A stretch of 64,000 nucleotides of DNA from Leclercia sp. S52 (lineage in GTDB: Bacteria; Pseudomonadota; Gammaproteobacteria; Enterobacterales; Enterobacteriaceae): contig NZ_CP152474.1 of assembly GCF_039727615.1 (NCBI RefSeq), forward strand, positions 1,302,001 through 1,366,000, read 5' to 3'. How positions within the stretch are numbered: the first letter of the stretch is position 1; every line of letters begins with the position of its first letter. Below the pieces are notes generated by a model. The model ran no database searches, was not told where the DNA came from, and saw nothing but the letters and a program-made list of their open reading frames with translations. The translations under genes were made by a program, and so were the position numbers. This document shows positions 17,903-27,485 of the stretch, piece after piece.

Positions 17903-19927
17903 TTGAGTATTCTAGGTTATTTACAAAAGGTTGGCCGCGCCTTAATGGTGCCGGTCGCCACGCTGCCAGCGGCAGCAATTCTGATGGGTGTCGGTTACTG
18001 GATTGACCCGGTGGGTTGGGGTGGAGACAACGCGTTAGCGGCATTCTTCATTAAGTCTGGTTCTGCCATTATCGATAACATGTCCGTACTGTTTGCCATT
18101 GGTGTGGCTTATGGTATGTCCAAAGATAAAGACGGTGCTGCGGCACTGACCGGTTTTGTGGGCTTCCTTGTGTTGACCACGCTCTGCTCCCCGGCTGCGG
18201 TTTCCATGATCCAGAAGATCCCTGCGGACCAGGTTCCGGCAGCCTTCGGTAAGATCAGCAACCAGTTCGTGGGTATCCTGGTGGGTATCATCTCCGCTGA
18301 ACTGTACAACCGCTTCAGTAGCGTTGAGTTGCCAAAAGCACTCTCCTTCTTTAGCGGTCGTCGTCTGGTGCCAATCCTGACCTCCTTCGTGATGATCGTT
18401 GTCGCTTTCATCCTGATGTACATCTGGCCGGTGATCTTCGACGGTCTGGTGAACTTCGGTGAGCACATCCAGAAACTGGGTTCCGTCGGTGCGGGCGTGT
18501 ATGCGTTCTTCAACCGTCTGCTGATCCCGGTCGGTCTGCACCACGCGCTGAACTCCGTGTTCTGGTTTGACGTTGCGGGCATTAACGATATCCCTAACTT
18601 CCTCGGCGGTGCACAGTCCATCGAAGCAGGTAAAGCGGTTGTCGGTATCACCGGTCGTTACCAGGCGGGCTTCTTCCCGATTATGATGTTCGGTCTGCCG
18701 GGTGCTGCGCTGGCTATCTACCACTGCGCGCGTCCAGAGAACAAAGCGAAAGTGCTGGGTATCATGATGGCGGGCGCATTCGCGGCCTTCTTCACTGGTA
18801 TCACCGAGCCGCTGGAATTCTCCTTCATGTTCGTTGCGCCCGTACTGTACGTCATCCACGCCGTGCTGACCGGTATCTCCGTGTTCATCGCTGCAAGCAT
18901 GCAGTGGATTGCCGGCTTCGGCTTTAGTGCGGGTCTGGTGGATATGGTGCTCTCGTCCCGTAACCCGCTGGCGGTTCACTGGTACATGCTGATCCTGCAG
19001 GGTCTGGCGTTCTTCGTGATCTACTATGTGGTGTTCCGCTTCACCATCACCAAATTCAACCTGATGACCCCGGGTCGCGAGCTGGCGGTTGCCGGTAGCG
19101 AAGCGGATGGTCAGGACGTGAACGTGAGCGGTACCGCGACGGAAGATGTTTCCGGTCTGGCGCGTCAGTACATCGCGGCAGTCGGCGGTTCCGACAACCT
19201 GACCGGTATTGATGCCTGCATCACCCGTCTGCGTCTGAACGTGAAAGACTCTTCTCTGGTTAACGAAGCGATGGCGAAACGCCTGGGTGCGTCTGGCGTG
19301 ATCCGCCTGAACAAAACCAGCGTGCAGATTATCGTCGGCTTTGTGGCTGAGAAAATTGCTAACGCAATGAAAACTACCGGTCCGGTTGCCGCTGCAGCAG
19401 CTGCACCAGCACCCGCTACTGCACCTGCTGCTGCCGTTAAGCCGCAGGCCGTTGCCAATGCCACCACCATCGCTGCGCTGGTTTCGCCAGTAACCGGTGA
19501 AGTGGTTGCCCTGGAGCAGGTGCCTGACGAAGCCTTCGCCAGCAAAGCTGTGGGTGATGGCGTGGCGGTGAAACCAACGGATAAAACCGTTGTCTCCCCG
19601 GCAGCCGGGACTATCGTCAAGATCTTCAACACCAACCACGCGTTCTGCCTGGAAACAGAGAAAGGCGCGGAGATCGTTGTCCATATGGGTATCGATACCG
19701 TTGCGCTGGGTGGACAGGGCTTCAAACGCCTGGTGGAAGAGGGTGCCGAAGTGGTTGCAGGTCAGCCGGTTCTGGAGATGGATCTCGATTACCTGAACGC
19801 CAATGCACGCTCCATGATCAGCCCGGTTGTCTGCAGCAATATCGACGACTTCAGCGGCCTGGTCATTAAGGCGCAGGGTCAGGTTGTTGCCGGTCAGACA
19901 CCTCTGTATGAAATTAAAGGCAAATAA
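17903..19927 (+). CDS. nagE: PTS N-acetylglucosamine transporter EIICBA (NagE)
   Basis: 674-aa inner-membrane permease that imports GlcNAc as GlcNAc-6-P. Domain order is IIC (about 1-370, multiple membrane helices), IIB (about 410-490, phospho-Cys in GIDACITRLRLNV) and IIA (C-terminal, phospho-His in EIVVHMGIDTV). A long Ala/Pro linker joins IIB and IIA and probably accounts for the size above the E. coli protein (about 648 aa). The start is TTG at 17903 after GGGGGAAGCA; a weak start codon here fits other members. Divergent from nagB. Confidence 0.96.
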   Translation: MSILGYLQKVGRALMVPVATLPAAAILMGVGYWIDPVGWGGDNALAAFFIKSGSAIIDNMSVLFAIGVAYGMSKDKDGAAALTGFVGFLVLTTLCSPAAVSMIQKIPADQVPAAFGKISNQFVGILVGIISAELYNRFSSVELPKALSFFSGRRLVPILTSFVMIVVAFILMYIWPVIFDGLVNFGEHIQKLGSVGAGVYAFFNRLLIPVGLHHALNSVFWFDVAGINDIPNFLGGAQSIEAGKAVVGITGRYQAGFFPIMMFGLPGAALAIYHCARPENKAKVLGIMMAGAFAAFFTGITEPLEFSFMFVAPVLYVIHAVLTGISVFIAASMQWIAGFGFSAGLVDMVLSSRNPLAVHWYMLILQGLAFFVIYYVVFRFTITKFNLMTPGRELAVAGSEADGQDVNVSGTATEDVSGLARQYIAAVGGSDNLTGIDACITRLRLNVKDSSLVNEAMAKRLGASGVIRLNKTSVQIIVGFVAEKIANAMKTTGPVAAAAAAPAPATAPAAAVKPQAVANATTIAALVSPVTGEVVALEQVPDEAFASKAVGDGVAVKPTDKTVVSPAAGTIVKIFNTNHAFCLETEKGAEIVVHMGIDTVALGGQGFKRLVEEGAEVVAGQPVLEMDLDYLNANARSMISPVVCSNIDDFSGLVIKAQGQVVAGQTPLYEIKGK

Positions 19928-19954
19928 GTGCTCCTGAGTCAGCGTTAATGCCTG

Positions 19955-19985
19955 AGCGGCGGGGATATCCCCGCCGCTTTTTTTT
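19955..19985 (+). terminator. Intrinsic terminator of nagE
   Basis: Strong stem AGCGGCGGGGA/TCCCCGCCGCT followed by a run of nine Ts. Confidence 0.9.
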
Positions 19986-20106
19986 ACAGCAATCGCCCCG
20001 ATAATTCTCTTCAGAGACCTTTTTTTGCGTAACTAAAGGTTGTCACTACGCCCGGCTTATAAGATCATATGCCGTTATATGTCGTTTACGCTTTGAGGAA
20101 TCCACG

Positions 20107-21774
20107 ATGAGTGAGGCTGAAGCCCGCCCGAGCAACTTTATCCGTCAGATCATTGATGAAGATCTGGCCACCGGTAAGCACACCACAGTTCATACCCGTT
20201 TCCCGCCGGAGCCGAACGGCTACCTGCACATTGGTCATGCGAAATCGATCTGCCTGAACTTCGGCATCGCGCAGGACTATCAGGGTCAATGCAACCTGCG
20301 TTTCGATGACACCAACCCGGTGAAAGAAGATATCGAATACGTAGAGTCCATTAAGAACGACGTGCAATGGTTGGGCTTCAACTGGTCTGGCGACATCTGC
20401 TACTCCTCTGACTATTTTGATCAGCTGTACGCCTACGCCGTTGAGCTGATCAACAAAGGCCTGGCCTACGTTGACGAGCTTTCCGCTGACGAAATTCGCG
20501 AATACCGCGGTTCGCTGACCGCACCGGGTAAAAACAGCCCGTTCCGCGATCGCAGCGTGGAAGAGAACCTGGCGCTGTTTGAAAAAATGCGTGCCGGTGG
20601 CTTCGAAGAGGGGAAAGCCTGTCTGCGTGCCAAAATCGACATGGCCTCACCGTTTATCGTGATGCGCGACCCGGTGCTGTATCGCATTAAGTTTGCCGAT
20701 CACCACCAGACCGGCAGCAAGTGGTGCATCTACCCGATGTACGACTTCACCCACTGCATCAGCGATGCGCTGGAAGGCATTACGCACTCGCTCTGTACCC
20801 TGGAGTTCCAGGACAACCGTCGCCTTTATGACTGGGTGCTGGATAACATCTCCATTCCGGTGCATCCGCGTCAGTACGAGTTCTCTCGTCTGAATCTGGA
20901 ATACACCGTGATGTCCAAGCGTAAGCTGAACCTGCTGGTGACCGACAAGCACGTTGAAGGCTGGGATGATCCACGTATGCCGACCATCTCCGGTCTGCGT
21001 CGTCGTGGCTATACCGCCGCCTCCATCCGTGAGTTCTGCAAACGCATCGGCGTGACCAAGCAGGACAACACCATCGAGATGGCGTCGCTGGAGTCCTGTA
21101 TCCGCGAAGATCTGAACGACAATGCGCCGCGCGCCATGGCGGTTATCGATCCGGTGAAACTGGTTATCGAAAACTACCCGCAGGGCGAAAGCGAGCTGGT
21201 GACCATGCCGAATCATCCGAGCAAACCGGAGATGGGCAGCCGTGACGTGCCGTTCAGCGCCGAGATCTGGATCGACCGTGCCGACTTCCGTGAAGAAGCC
21301 AACAAGCAGTACAAGCGTCTGGTGATGGGCAAAGAAGTGCGCCTGCGTAATGCCTACGTGATCAAAGCCGAGCGCGTCGAGAAAGACGCTGAAGGCAATA
21401 TCACCACCATCTTCTGCACCTACGATGCCGAGACCCTGAGCAAGGATCCGGCCGACGGTCGCAAGGTGAAGGGTGTGATCCACTGGGTGAGCGCGGCACA
21501 TGCGCTGCCGGTTGAAATCCGCCTGTACGATCGTCTGTTCAGCGTGCCAAACCCGGGTGCGGCAGAGGATTTCCTGGAAGTGATTAACCAGGATTCGCTG
21601 GTGATCAAGCAGGGCTTTGCCGAGCCATCCCTTAAAGCCGCCGTTGCCGGTCACGCATATCAGTTCGAGCGCGAAGGCTACTTCTGCCTCGACAGTCGCT
21701 ATGCGACCGCTGACAAACTGGTATTTAACCGTACCGTCGGTCTGCGTGATACCTGGGCGAAAGCGGGCGAGTAA
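20107..21774 (+). CDS. glnS: Glutaminyl-tRNA synthetase
   Basis: 555-aa class I aminoacyl-tRNA synthetase charging the four tRNA-Gln encoded at 10.7-11.2 kb. The HIGH-type motif is in [12 protein letters not shown] (about residue 37-48) and the KMSKS-type motif in VMSKRKLN. The C-terminal anticodon-binding beta-barrels are present. Length matches E. coli (554). Monocistronic, with its own terminator. Confidence 0.98.
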   Translation: MSEAEARPSNFIRQIIDEDLATGKHTTVHTRFPPEPNGYLHIGHAKSICLNFGIAQDYQGQCNLRFDDTNPVKEDIEYVESIKNDVQWLGFNWSGDICYSSDYFDQLYAYAVELINKGLAYVDELSADEIREYRGSLTAPGKNSPFRDRSVEENLALFEKMRAGGFEEGKACLRAKIDMASPFIVMRDPVLYRIKFADHHQTGSKWCIYPMYDFTHCISDALEGITHSLCTLEFQDNRRLYDWVLDNISIPVHPRQYEFSRLNLEYTVMSKRKLNLLVTDKHVEGWDDPRMPTISGLRRRGYTAASIREFCKRIGVTKQDNTIEMASLESCIREDLNDNAPRAMAVIDPVKLVIENYPQGESELVTMPNHPSKPEMGSRDVPFSAEIWIDRADFREEANKQYKRLVMGKEVRLRNAYVIKAERVEKDAEGNITTIFCTYDAETLSKDPADGRKVKGVIHWVSAAHALPVEIRLYDRLFSVPNPGAAEDFLEVINQDSLVIKQGFAEPSLKAAVAGHAYQFEREGYFCLDSRYATADKLVFNRTVGLRDTWAKAGE

Positions 21775-21788
21775 TCCCTTTCTCCTTT

Positions 21789-21819
21789 TAAAAAACGCCG
21801 CGTACTGCGGCGTTTTTTT
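21789..21819 (+). terminator. Intrinsic terminator of glnS
   Basis: Stem ACGCCGC/GCGGCGT flanked by A and T runs, directly after glnS. Confidence 0.88.
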
Positions 21820-21843
21820 GCCTGGCGATCGCACCCTAAACCC

Positions 21844-21870
21844 TTTAAATCTTCGCGTTGCGAATTAATT
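21844..21870. promoter_or_regulatory. Candidate NagC operator, distal to chiP
   Basis: TTTAAATCTTCGCGTTGCGAATTAATT has the TTCGCG..GCGAATTAA core of NagC boxes. It lies about 340 bp before chiP, just after the glnS terminator, and pairs in spacing with the box at 22.08 kb. Confidence 0.6.
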
Positions 21871-22080
21871 CTGTTTCTTAAAACGGTTAGCTTTCTCTTC
21901 TTTTTCGCAAATTAACCGCTATTGCTACCGCTTAAAGTAATTAACCTTTATTTATTAAAAATAAATCGCTCATTCTGCACATTATTTTAAATAAATATTC
22001 TTCCCTGTTTCCTTTGTTACAAACCGCAACCAAATATGTGCGCTTTGTCATAATCCTGACTTTTGATCGCTGAAAAGCAT

Positions 22081-22105
22081 TGATAATTCGCGTCGCGAAA
22101 AATAG
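22081..22105. promoter_or_regulatory. Candidate NagC operator, proximal to chiP
   Basis: TGATAATTCGCGTCGCGAAAAATAG shares the TTCGCG..GCGAA core with the distal site. NagC repression of chiPQ is established in E. coli. The two boxes about 237 bp apart suggest a repression loop over the chiP promoter. Confidence 0.65.
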
Positions 22106-22191
22106 TCTAAGGACAGGAGATGTAAGCGGGTATTTCCGGTTGCCTCCACTTTTTATTTTTTTGTTTTTCGCCGTTTAAGGCGCTTTAAATA

Positions 22192-22203
22192 CGTCAAAGA
22201 GGA
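22192..22203 (+). promoter_or_regulatory. ChiX sRNA pairing site overlapping the chiP ribosome-binding site
   Basis: CGTCAAAGAGGA is the exact 12-base complement of the ChiX (MicM) seed UCCUCUUUGACG as I recall it, and covers the AGAGGA Shine-Dalgarno of chiP. In E. coli and Salmonella, ChiX constitutively silences chiP through this pairing until chitobiose operon mRNA titrates the sRNA. ChiX itself is not in this window. Confidence 0.8.
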
Positions 22204-22209
22204 TTAATT

Positions 22210-23616
22210 ATGCGTACGTTTAGTGGCAAACGTAGTGCGCTTGCGCTGGCTATTGCCGGTGTTACAGCAATGTCAGGCTGGATGGTTTCTCCGAAAGCCC
22301 AGGCCGAAGGTTTTATCGATGATTCAACCCTCACGGGCGGTGTCTATTACTGGCAGCGTGAACGTGACCGCAAAGATGTCGAGTCAGACAAATACAAAAC
22401 TAACCTCGCTCACTCCACCTGGAACGCCAACCTTGATTTCCAGTCCGGCTATGCCGCTGACATGTTCGGTCTCGATCTGGCTGCGTTCACGGCTATCGAA
22501 ATGGCGGAAAACGGCGACAGCGGCCACCCGAACGAAATTGCCTTCTCCTCCAGCAACAAAGCCTATAAAGAGGACTGGTCCGGTGATAAGAGCGGGATCA
22601 GCCTGTATAAAGCGGCGGCAAAGTTTAAATACGGTCCGGTATGGGCGCGCGGTGGCTGGCTGCAGCCAACCGGTCAAACCCTGTTAGCGCCGCACTGGAG
22701 CTTTATGCCGGGTACCTATCAGGGTGCCGAAGCCGGGGCCAACTTTGACTACGGCGATAGCGGTGCGTTGAGTTTCTCGTACATGTGGACCAACGAGTAC
22801 AAAGCGCCGTGGCACCTTGAGATGGACAAGTTCTATCAGAATGACAGAAAAACTCGTGTCGACTATCTCCACTCCTTCGGCGCGAAGTACGATTTCAAAA
22901 ATAACCTGATTCTGGAAGCCGCCTTTGGTCAGGCTGAAGGCTTCATCGATCAGTATTTTGCCAAAGCCAGCTACAAGCTGGATATCATCGGCGGCCCGCT
23001 CTCTACCAGCTATCAGTTCTACGGCACGCGTGATAAAGCCGACAGCGGCACCGTGAACGATATCTACGACGGTACGGCATGGCTGCAGGCGCTGACGCTG
23101 GGTTACAAGGTCGGCCAGGTCGATTTACGTCTGGAAGGGACTTACGTCAAGGCGGAAGGGCAGCAGGGCTACTTCCTGCAGCGTATGACCCCAACCTACG
23201 CCTCTTCCAACGGGCGTCTGGACGTGTGGTGGGATAACCGCTCCGACTTTAACGCCAACGGCGAAAAAGCGGTCTTCTTCGGTGCCATGTATGACCTGAG
23301 CAACTGGAACCTGGCGGGCTGGAGCGTCGGCGCGTCTTACGTCTACGCCTGGGATGCGAAACCGGCAGACTGGTTAATCAACAGCGCCGGTCAGCGTGAA
23401 GATATCGCCTCCAACAAGATCAAGGAATCTGCCTACAGCCTGGATGCGATCTACACCCTGCAGGACGGTCGCGCGAAAGGGACCATGTTCAAACTGCACT
23501 TCACGCAGTATGACAACCACTCCGATATCCCAAGCTACGGCGGCGGTTACGGCAACATCTTCCAGGATGAGCGTGACGTGAAGTTTATGGTTATCGCCCC
23601 GTTCACCATCTTCTGA
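22210..23616 (+). CDS. chiP: Chitoporin ChiP (OprD-type outer-membrane porin)
   Basis: 468-aa porin for chitooligosaccharides. An N-terminal signal peptide (basic start, hydrophobic [14 protein letters not shown], cleavage after AQA) is followed by an aromatic-rich beta-barrel sequence ending in Phe (...APFTIF), the usual outer-membrane C-terminal signature. The ATG is at 22210 after AGAGGA. It is controlled by ChiX and NagC (sites above) and forms an operon with chiQ. Confidence 0.95.
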   Translation: MRTFSGKRSALALAIAGVTAMSGWMVSPKAQAEGFIDDSTLTGGVYYWQRERDRKDVESDKYKTNLAHSTWNANLDFQSGYAADMFGLDLAAFTAIEMAENGDSGHPNEIAFSSSNKAYKEDWSGDKSGISLYKAAAKFKYGPVWARGGWLQPTGQTLLAPHWSFMPGTYQGAEAGANFDYGDSGALSFSYMWTNEYKAPWHLEMDKFYQNDRKTRVDYLHSFGAKYDFKNNLILEAAFGQAEGFIDQYFAKASYKLDIIGGPLSTSYQFYGTRDKADSGTVNDIYDGTAWLQALTLGYKVGQVDLRLEGTYVKAEGQQGYFLQRMTPTYASSNGRLDVWWDNRSDFNANGEKAVFFGAMYDLSNWNLAGWSVGASYVYAWDAKPADWLINSAGQREDIASNKIKESAYSLDAIYTLQDGRAKGTMFKLHFTQYDNHSDIPSYGGGYGNIFQDERDVKFMVIAPFTIF

Positions 23617-23624
23617 TGACAAGC

Positions 23625-23648
23625 CAGGCGGGGACGATCCCCGCCTGA
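23625..23648 (+). other. chiP-chiQ intercistronic hairpin
   Basis: Stem CAGGCGGGG/CCCCGCCTG with a 5-base loop and no T tract, between chiP and chiQ. Likely an mRNA stabiliser that favours chiP over chiQ. Confidence 0.5.
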
Positions 23649-23660
23649 CTGGAGACCGCT

Positions 23661-23996
23661 ATGCTGAAAAAAATCGTACTGGTTGCGGTGCTGGCATCAG
23701 GACTGGCCGCCTGCGCACAACCCCAGACCCAGAAAGAAGACACCCGTCTGAAAGAGGCCTACAGCGCGTGCATCAATACCGCTGAAGGGTCACCAGAAAA
23801 GATCGAAGCCTGTCAGAGCGTGCTGAACGTGCTGCGTCAGGAGAAGGCGCACGAGCAGTTTGCGACTCAGGAAACCGTCCGGGTGGCGGATTACCAGGCC
23901 TGTATTCAGGCGCGTAAGACGGGTAACAATCAGGATGTGACCAAAAACTGCGATAAGATTTGGCAGGAAATTCGTAGCAACAACAACGCGAAGTAA
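23661..23996 (+). CDS. chiQ: ChiQ (YbfN), small lipoprotein
   Basis: 111-aa protein with a lipoprotein signal: basic start, hydrophobic segment and lipobox Leu-Ala-Ala-Cys around residue 17. The mature part is charged and probably helical, with paired cysteines (SACINTAEG and IEACQS). The E. coli orthologue is co-transcribed with chiP; its molecular role is unknown. Confidence 0.9.
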   Translation: MLKKIVLVAVLASGLAACAQPQTQKEDTRLKEAYSACINTAEGSPEKIEACQSVLNVLRQEKAHEQFATQETVRVADYQACIQARKTGNNQDVTKNCDKIWQEIRSNNNAK

Positions 23997-24016
23997 TCTG
24001 CTGTTTGCCACACCCA

Positions 24017-24063
24017 GAGCCCGTAGGCCCGCGTAAGCGTAGCGCCACCGGGCTCTTTTTTTT
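24017..24063 (+). terminator. REP-like terminator of chiPQ
   Basis: A palindrome related to the REP family (GAGCCCGTAGGC...GCGCCACCGGGCTC) is followed by eight Ts, so a REP-like sequence serves as an intrinsic terminator. It faces the fur terminator. Confidence 0.7.
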
Positions 24064-24075
24064 GCCTGTAAAAGG

Positions 24076-24105
24076 CAAAAAAAAAGCCAACCGTCAGGTT
24101 GGCTC
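24076..24105 (-). terminator. Intrinsic terminator of fur
   Basis: Stem AGCCAACC/GGTTGGCT with loop TGAC and a long T run on the minus strand, directly after the fur stop. Confidence 0.88.
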
Positions 24106-24121
24106 AGAATCAGTGCAAAGA

Positions 24122-24568
24122 TTATTTCGTGTCGTGCGCGTGGTCATCTTCGCGGCAGTCGCCTTCGGCACAGTGGCCGTACAGGTACAGACTGTGGTTG
24201 GTCAGACGAATGCCATGACGTGCGGCAATTTCGCGCTGACGTAATTCGATGGAATCATCGCTGAATTCGATCACTTTGCCGCAGTCGAGGCAAATCAGGT
24301 GATCGTGGTGATGCTGCTGCGTCAGTTCAAACACGGATTTACCGCCTTCGAAATTATGACGCGTAACGATGCCTGCATCGTCGAACTGGTTCAGTACACG
24401 GTAAACGGTAGCCAAACCAATCTCTTCGCCCATGTCGATCAGACGCTTGTATAAGTCTTCCGCACTGACATGATGGTTATCCGGACCCTGAAGCACTTCC
24501 AGGATTTTTAACCGTGGAAGCGTGACTTTCAGTCCGGCCTTCTTTAATGCGGTATTGTTGTCAGTCAT
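24122..24568 (-). CDS. fur: Ferric uptake regulator Fur
   Basis: 148-aa Fe2+-dependent repressor. An N-terminal winged helix (residues about 10-80, including DNHHVSAEDLYKRL) is followed by the dimerisation/metal domain: HHHDHLICLDCGKVIEF (sensor histidines and Cys pair), then the His-rich C-terminal tail CAEGDCREDDHAHDTK. The start codon lies inside the end of uof (ATGACTGA), so translation is coupled to that leader peptide. Confidence 0.98.
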   Translation of the reverse strand: MTDNNTALKKAGLKVTLPRLKILEVLQGPDNHHVSAEDLYKRLIDMGEEIGLATVYRVLNQFDDAGIVTRHNFEGGKSVFELTQQHHHDHLICLDCGKVIEFSDDSIELRQREIAARHGIRLTNHSLYLYGHCAEGDCREDDHAHDTK

Positions 24569-24647
24569 GCGGAATCTGTCCTGTTGCTAAACGATTCACT
24601 TCTAAAGAAGAAGTGACAGAAAATGCACCTGGGATAATGCGTCTCAT
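24561..24647 (-). CDS. uof: Uof, leader peptide upstream of fur
   Basis: 28-codon ORF beginning MRRIIPGAFS and ending GQIPHD, with its stop overlapping the fur start (ATGACTGA). Position, frame and exact length match E. coli uof, whose translation is needed for fur translation and is blocked by the sRNA RyhB under iron starvation. It was found by reading the leader directly. The ATG lies within the end of the candidate Fur box. Confidence 0.85.
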   Translation of the reverse strand: MRRIIPGAFSVTSSLEVNRLATGQIPHD

Positions 24648-24651
24648 TATA
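24633..24651. promoter_or_regulatory. Candidate Fur box at fur/uof
   Basis: GATAATGCGTCTCATTATA matches the 19-bp consensus GATAATGATAATCATTATC at 14 positions, including both outer hexamers. It suggests Fur autoregulation. Confidence 0.6.
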
Positions 24652-24859
24652 GAACTGCCATGACGTAATGAAAACTGCAAGTCTCAAGTAAAGTATGCTT
24701 ATAAAAACGTGGTACCGCCAACAAAGTTGTTACAAGGTTCCCCGTTTACTCCTGGATCATTGTACAGGTATGGCAGCAAAAGTTAAAAATTTGTAGCAAT
24801 TATTTTGATTGGTATTACCTATCGATGCGGCGCAACTTTAGCGTTGCGCCGCGACATCA

Positions 24860-25390
24860 TCAGGCATTAAGGATGTCGTCGAGGTGCAGCTCTTCGCGAA
24901 TCTGTTTTACCCATTTGTCGACGCGTTCAGCGGTCAGTTCCGGCTGGCGATCTTCGTCAATGGCGAGGCCCACAAAGTTATTATCATCGGCCAGACCTTT
25001 AGAGGCCTCGAAGTGGTAACCGGCAGTTGGCCAGTGGCCTACAATCACCGCGCCGCGTGGCTCTATGATATCGCGAATGGTGCCGAGGGCATCACAGAAG
25101 TACTCTGCGTAGTCTTCCTGATCGCCACAGCCGAACAGGGCAACCAGCTTGCCGTTAAAGTCGATCTCTTCCAGAGACGGGAAGAAATCGTCCCAGTCAC
25201 ACTGCGCTTCACCGTAATACCAGGTCGGGATGCCCAGCAGCAGAATATCGTAACCTTCGATATCTTCTTTGCTGCTTTTCGCAATGTCATGCACATCGGC
25301 AACGTCTTTACCTAACTGTTTTTGAATGTTTTTTGCGATATTTTCGGTGTTACCCGTGTCGCTGCCGAAAAAAATGCCGATGATTGCCAT
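24860..25390 (-). CDS. fldA: Flavodoxin 1 (FldA)
   Basis: 176-aa FMN electron carrier used by biotin synthase, cobalamin-dependent MetH, IspG/IspH and pyruvate-formate lyase activation. The phosphate loop [11 protein letters not shown] follows the first strand (MAIIGIFF), and the aromatic FMN-stacking regions ([27 protein letters not shown]) are present. The start at 25390 matches the mature protein; upstream frame extension has no support. It lies upstream of uof-fur with about 210 bases between; in E. coli the genes can be co-transcribed. Confidence 0.97.
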   Translation of the reverse strand: MAIIGIFFGSDTGNTENIAKNIQKQLGKDVADVHDIAKSSKEDIEGYDILLLGIPTWYYGEAQCDWDDFFPSLEEIDFNGKLVALFGCGDQEDYAEYFCDALGTIRDIIEPRGAVIVGHWPTAGYHFEASKGLADDNNFVGLAIDEDRQPELTAERVDKWVKQIREELHLDDILNA

Positions 25391-25545
25391 GAGTAAAATA
25401 ACCTCTTGATACTTAATGGTATGGTGGCGCAATTTAGCCACGGATAAGGGCAATCATAGCAGAACAGAGAAGCCTGCGGAAACTGCTATCACGCAGGACT
25501 GCACTCTGTGCTACATGAAAGCAACAAGAAGGGGAGTTTTCTGAC

Positions 25546-25833
25546 TTACGCTTTGCCGTGCCATTTCCCGAGCTGCGCAATCAGCATCTCTTCGATAAGC
25601 TCACTGCGGCTGATCTCACGGGCATTTGCCAGCTCGTTCAGCGCATCGACGGCTACAGCATTCAGTTTCAGCTCGACGCGTTTAAGCCCACGACTCTTAT
25701 CGCGTTTAAGCTGATTGCGCTTATTAATGCGCAGCTGTTCATCACGCGAAAGCGGATTGGTTTTCGGTCGTCCCGGGCGACGCTCATTCGCGAACAGATC
25801 TATTGTCGTGCGGTCCGTGTGTTCTTTGGCCAT
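25546..25833 (-). CDS. ybfE: YbfE, ribbon-helix-helix-like protein
   Basis: 95-aa basic protein. The N-terminal 45 residues are rich in Arg/Lys (RRPGRPKTNPLSRDEQ), and the C-terminal half RVELKLNAVAVDALNEL...SRSELIEEMLIAQL looks like a MetJ/Arc-type ribbon-helix-helix fold. E. coli ybfE is part of the LexA regulon, but I could not find a convincing LexA box before this copy. The start at 25833 (MAKEHTD) is preferred over an upstream one on homology. Confidence 0.85.
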   Translation of the reverse strand: MAKEHTDRTTIDLFANERRPGRPKTNPLSRDEQLRINKRNQLKRDKSRGLKRVELKLNAVAVDALNELANAREISRSELIEEMLIAQLGKWHGKA

Positions 25834-25961
25834 GATTCTGAGACTTCGGGGGAAACAAGACACCCTGCTAATGCCCGGGCGATAAGCGCGCCATCATACA
25901 TCACCGAAAACGGCACGCCAACGACTGGAGGCCCGCAGGCGACCAGTCGCTCTCTTTTTAA

Positions 25962-26735
25962 TCAATTATTGATGTCAGCGAGGTAACGGCGGATAGCGCG
26001 CAGCACCGCGTCTGGTTTTTCGGCATGGACCCAGTGCCCGGCCCCGGCAATGACATGCGCTTTGGCCTGAGGGAATTGCGCCAGCAGCGCGTCGCGGTAC
26101 GCTTCGGTGACATAGGGGGAATTGCCGCCAGTGATGAACAGGGTAGAGTGCGGCCACGCCGGTACCGGCTGCCAGCCAACGATCTGGTCATACTGATCCC
26201 AGAGAACCGGCACGTTGAAGCGCCACTCGCCGTCGACGAAGGATTTCAGCAGGAACTGCACTACACCTTCTTCGTCCAGATGTTCACGCATCAGCGCCGC
26301 GGCCTGCTGGCGGGTGCTGACGCCTGCGTCGGTGACGGCGTTAATGGCGGCGAAGATCTCATCGTGGCGTCGCACGTCATAATCCACCGGGGCGACGTCG
26401 ATCGCCACCAGGCCGGCAATCCGCTCTGGCGCGAGCGCCGTCAGCGCCATCACCGCTTTGCCGCCCATTGAGTGACCGACCAGGATCGCCTTTTCAATCT
26501 TATGTTCATCCAGCGTATCCAGCAGATCCTGAGCCATATCGGCGTAGGTCATCTGCGGCGAGCGCGGCGACAGACCGTGGTTACGCATGTCCACCTGCAG
26601 CAGCGCGTGGTCGGTCACCAGATCCCGTGCCAGCACGCCAAGGTTATCCAGGCTGCCAAACAGGCCATGCACCAGGACGATGGGAGAATTATTGTGCGGC
26701 GATTGTGCAGATTGCGCTCGGGTATTCAATTTCAT
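25962..26735 (-). CDS. ybfF: YbfF, alpha/beta-hydrolase esterase
   Basis: 257-aa cytosolic hydrolase. The oxyanion region VLVHGLFGS, nucleophile elbow GHSMGGKA (Ser) and late His in GAGHWVHAEKP form the usual catalytic triad order. E. coli YbfF hydrolyses short-chain acyl thioesters and esters in vitro; the physiological substrate is unknown. Divergent from seqA. Confidence 0.93.
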   Translation of the reverse strand: MKLNTRAQSAQSPHNNSPIVLVHGLFGSLDNLGVLARDLVTDHALLQVDMRNHGLSPRSPQMTYADMAQDLLDTLDEHKIEKAILVGHSMGGKAVMALTALAPERIAGLVAIDVAPVDYDVRRHDEIFAAINAVTDAGVSTRQQAAALMREHLDEEGVVQFLLKSFVDGEWRFNVPVLWDQYDQIVGWQPVPAWPHSTLFITGGNSPYVTEAYRDALLAQFPQAKAHVIAGAGHWVHAEKPDAVLRAIRRYLADINN

Positions 26736-26918
26736 GGCAAAGTTCTTTTTTTACGTATGTCAGGTTAGGGTATCATGTTGACCATTCTGCCGCCCGGCTG
26801 CAAGGAAACAGTTAATTCTGACTTTTGCCGCCATTCTGGCTTGACGCTATCCGCTGTTGGGTTTTGACCTTATACTCCCAACGACTTGTATTCAGATAAG
26901 ATATCGCACTGGATTAAG

Positions 26919-27461
26919 ATGAAAACAATCGAAGTTGATGACGAGCTTTATCAGTATATCGCCAGCCAGACGCGGCACATTGGTGAGAGCGCGTCCGACA
27001 TTTTACGGCGCATGCTGAAAATCGCCGCCGCCTCGCAGTCTGCCGCTCCGGCCATCAAAGAAACGCGCCAGCCCGCTGCTGTCGCGCAGGAAAAGCCGCT
27101 GTCACCGGTAAAAGACAAAGTGCGTGCGATGCGCGAATTGCTGCTCTCTGACGAATACGCTGAGCAGAAGAAAGCAGTTAACCGCTTTATGCTGGTGCTG
27201 ACTACACTCTATTCACTGGATAACAACGCATTTGCCGACGCGACGGAGTCTCTCCACGGTCGTACCCGCGTCTATTTCGCGGCTGACGAGCAAACGCTGT
27301 TACAGAATGGCAATCAAACTAAGCCCAAGCACCTGCCTGGTACGCCGTACTGGGTGATCACCAATACCAACACCGGACGCAAGCGCAGCATGATCGAACA
27401 CATCATGCAATCCATGCAGTTCCCGGCGGAATTGACTGATAAGGTTTGCGGCACTATCTAA
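26919..27461 (+). CDS. seqA: SeqA, negative modulator of replication initiation
   Basis: 180-aa protein binding hemimethylated GATC at oriC and elsewhere to delay re-initiation. The N-terminal ribbon-helix-helix-like oligomerisation region (MKTIEVDDELYQYIASQT) is followed by a variable Ala/Pro linker and the conserved DNA-binding domain (LHGRTRVYFAADEQTLL...TNTGRKRSMIEHIMQSM). The start at 26919 aligns with E. coli; the frame is open 11 codons upstream. Followed by pgm after 24 bases. Confidence 0.96.
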   Translation: MKTIEVDDELYQYIASQTRHIGESASDILRRMLKIAAASQSAAPAIKETRQPAAVAQEKPLSPVKDKVRAMRELLLSDEYAEQKKAVNRFMLVLTTLYSLDNNAFADATESLHGRTRVYFAADEQTLLQNGNQTKPKHLPGTPYWVITNTNTGRKRSMIEHIMQSMQFPAELTDKVCGTI

Positions 27462-27485
27462 CCCTTGCATCAGAAGGACCAGGCA

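Noticed and set aside
18035..19684. 549-codon open frame antisense to nagE
   Set aside because: His/Arg/Asp-rich composition typical of the reverse of a codon-biased gene; nagE is complete on the other strand.
20647..21834. 395-codon open frame antisense to glnS
   Set aside because: Same reason: reverse frame of a strongly expressed gene, and it runs across the glnS terminator.
25834..25961. LexA box upstream of ybfE
   Set aside because: E. coli ybfE is SOS-regulated, but no CTGT-N8-ACAG-type palindrome is visible here.
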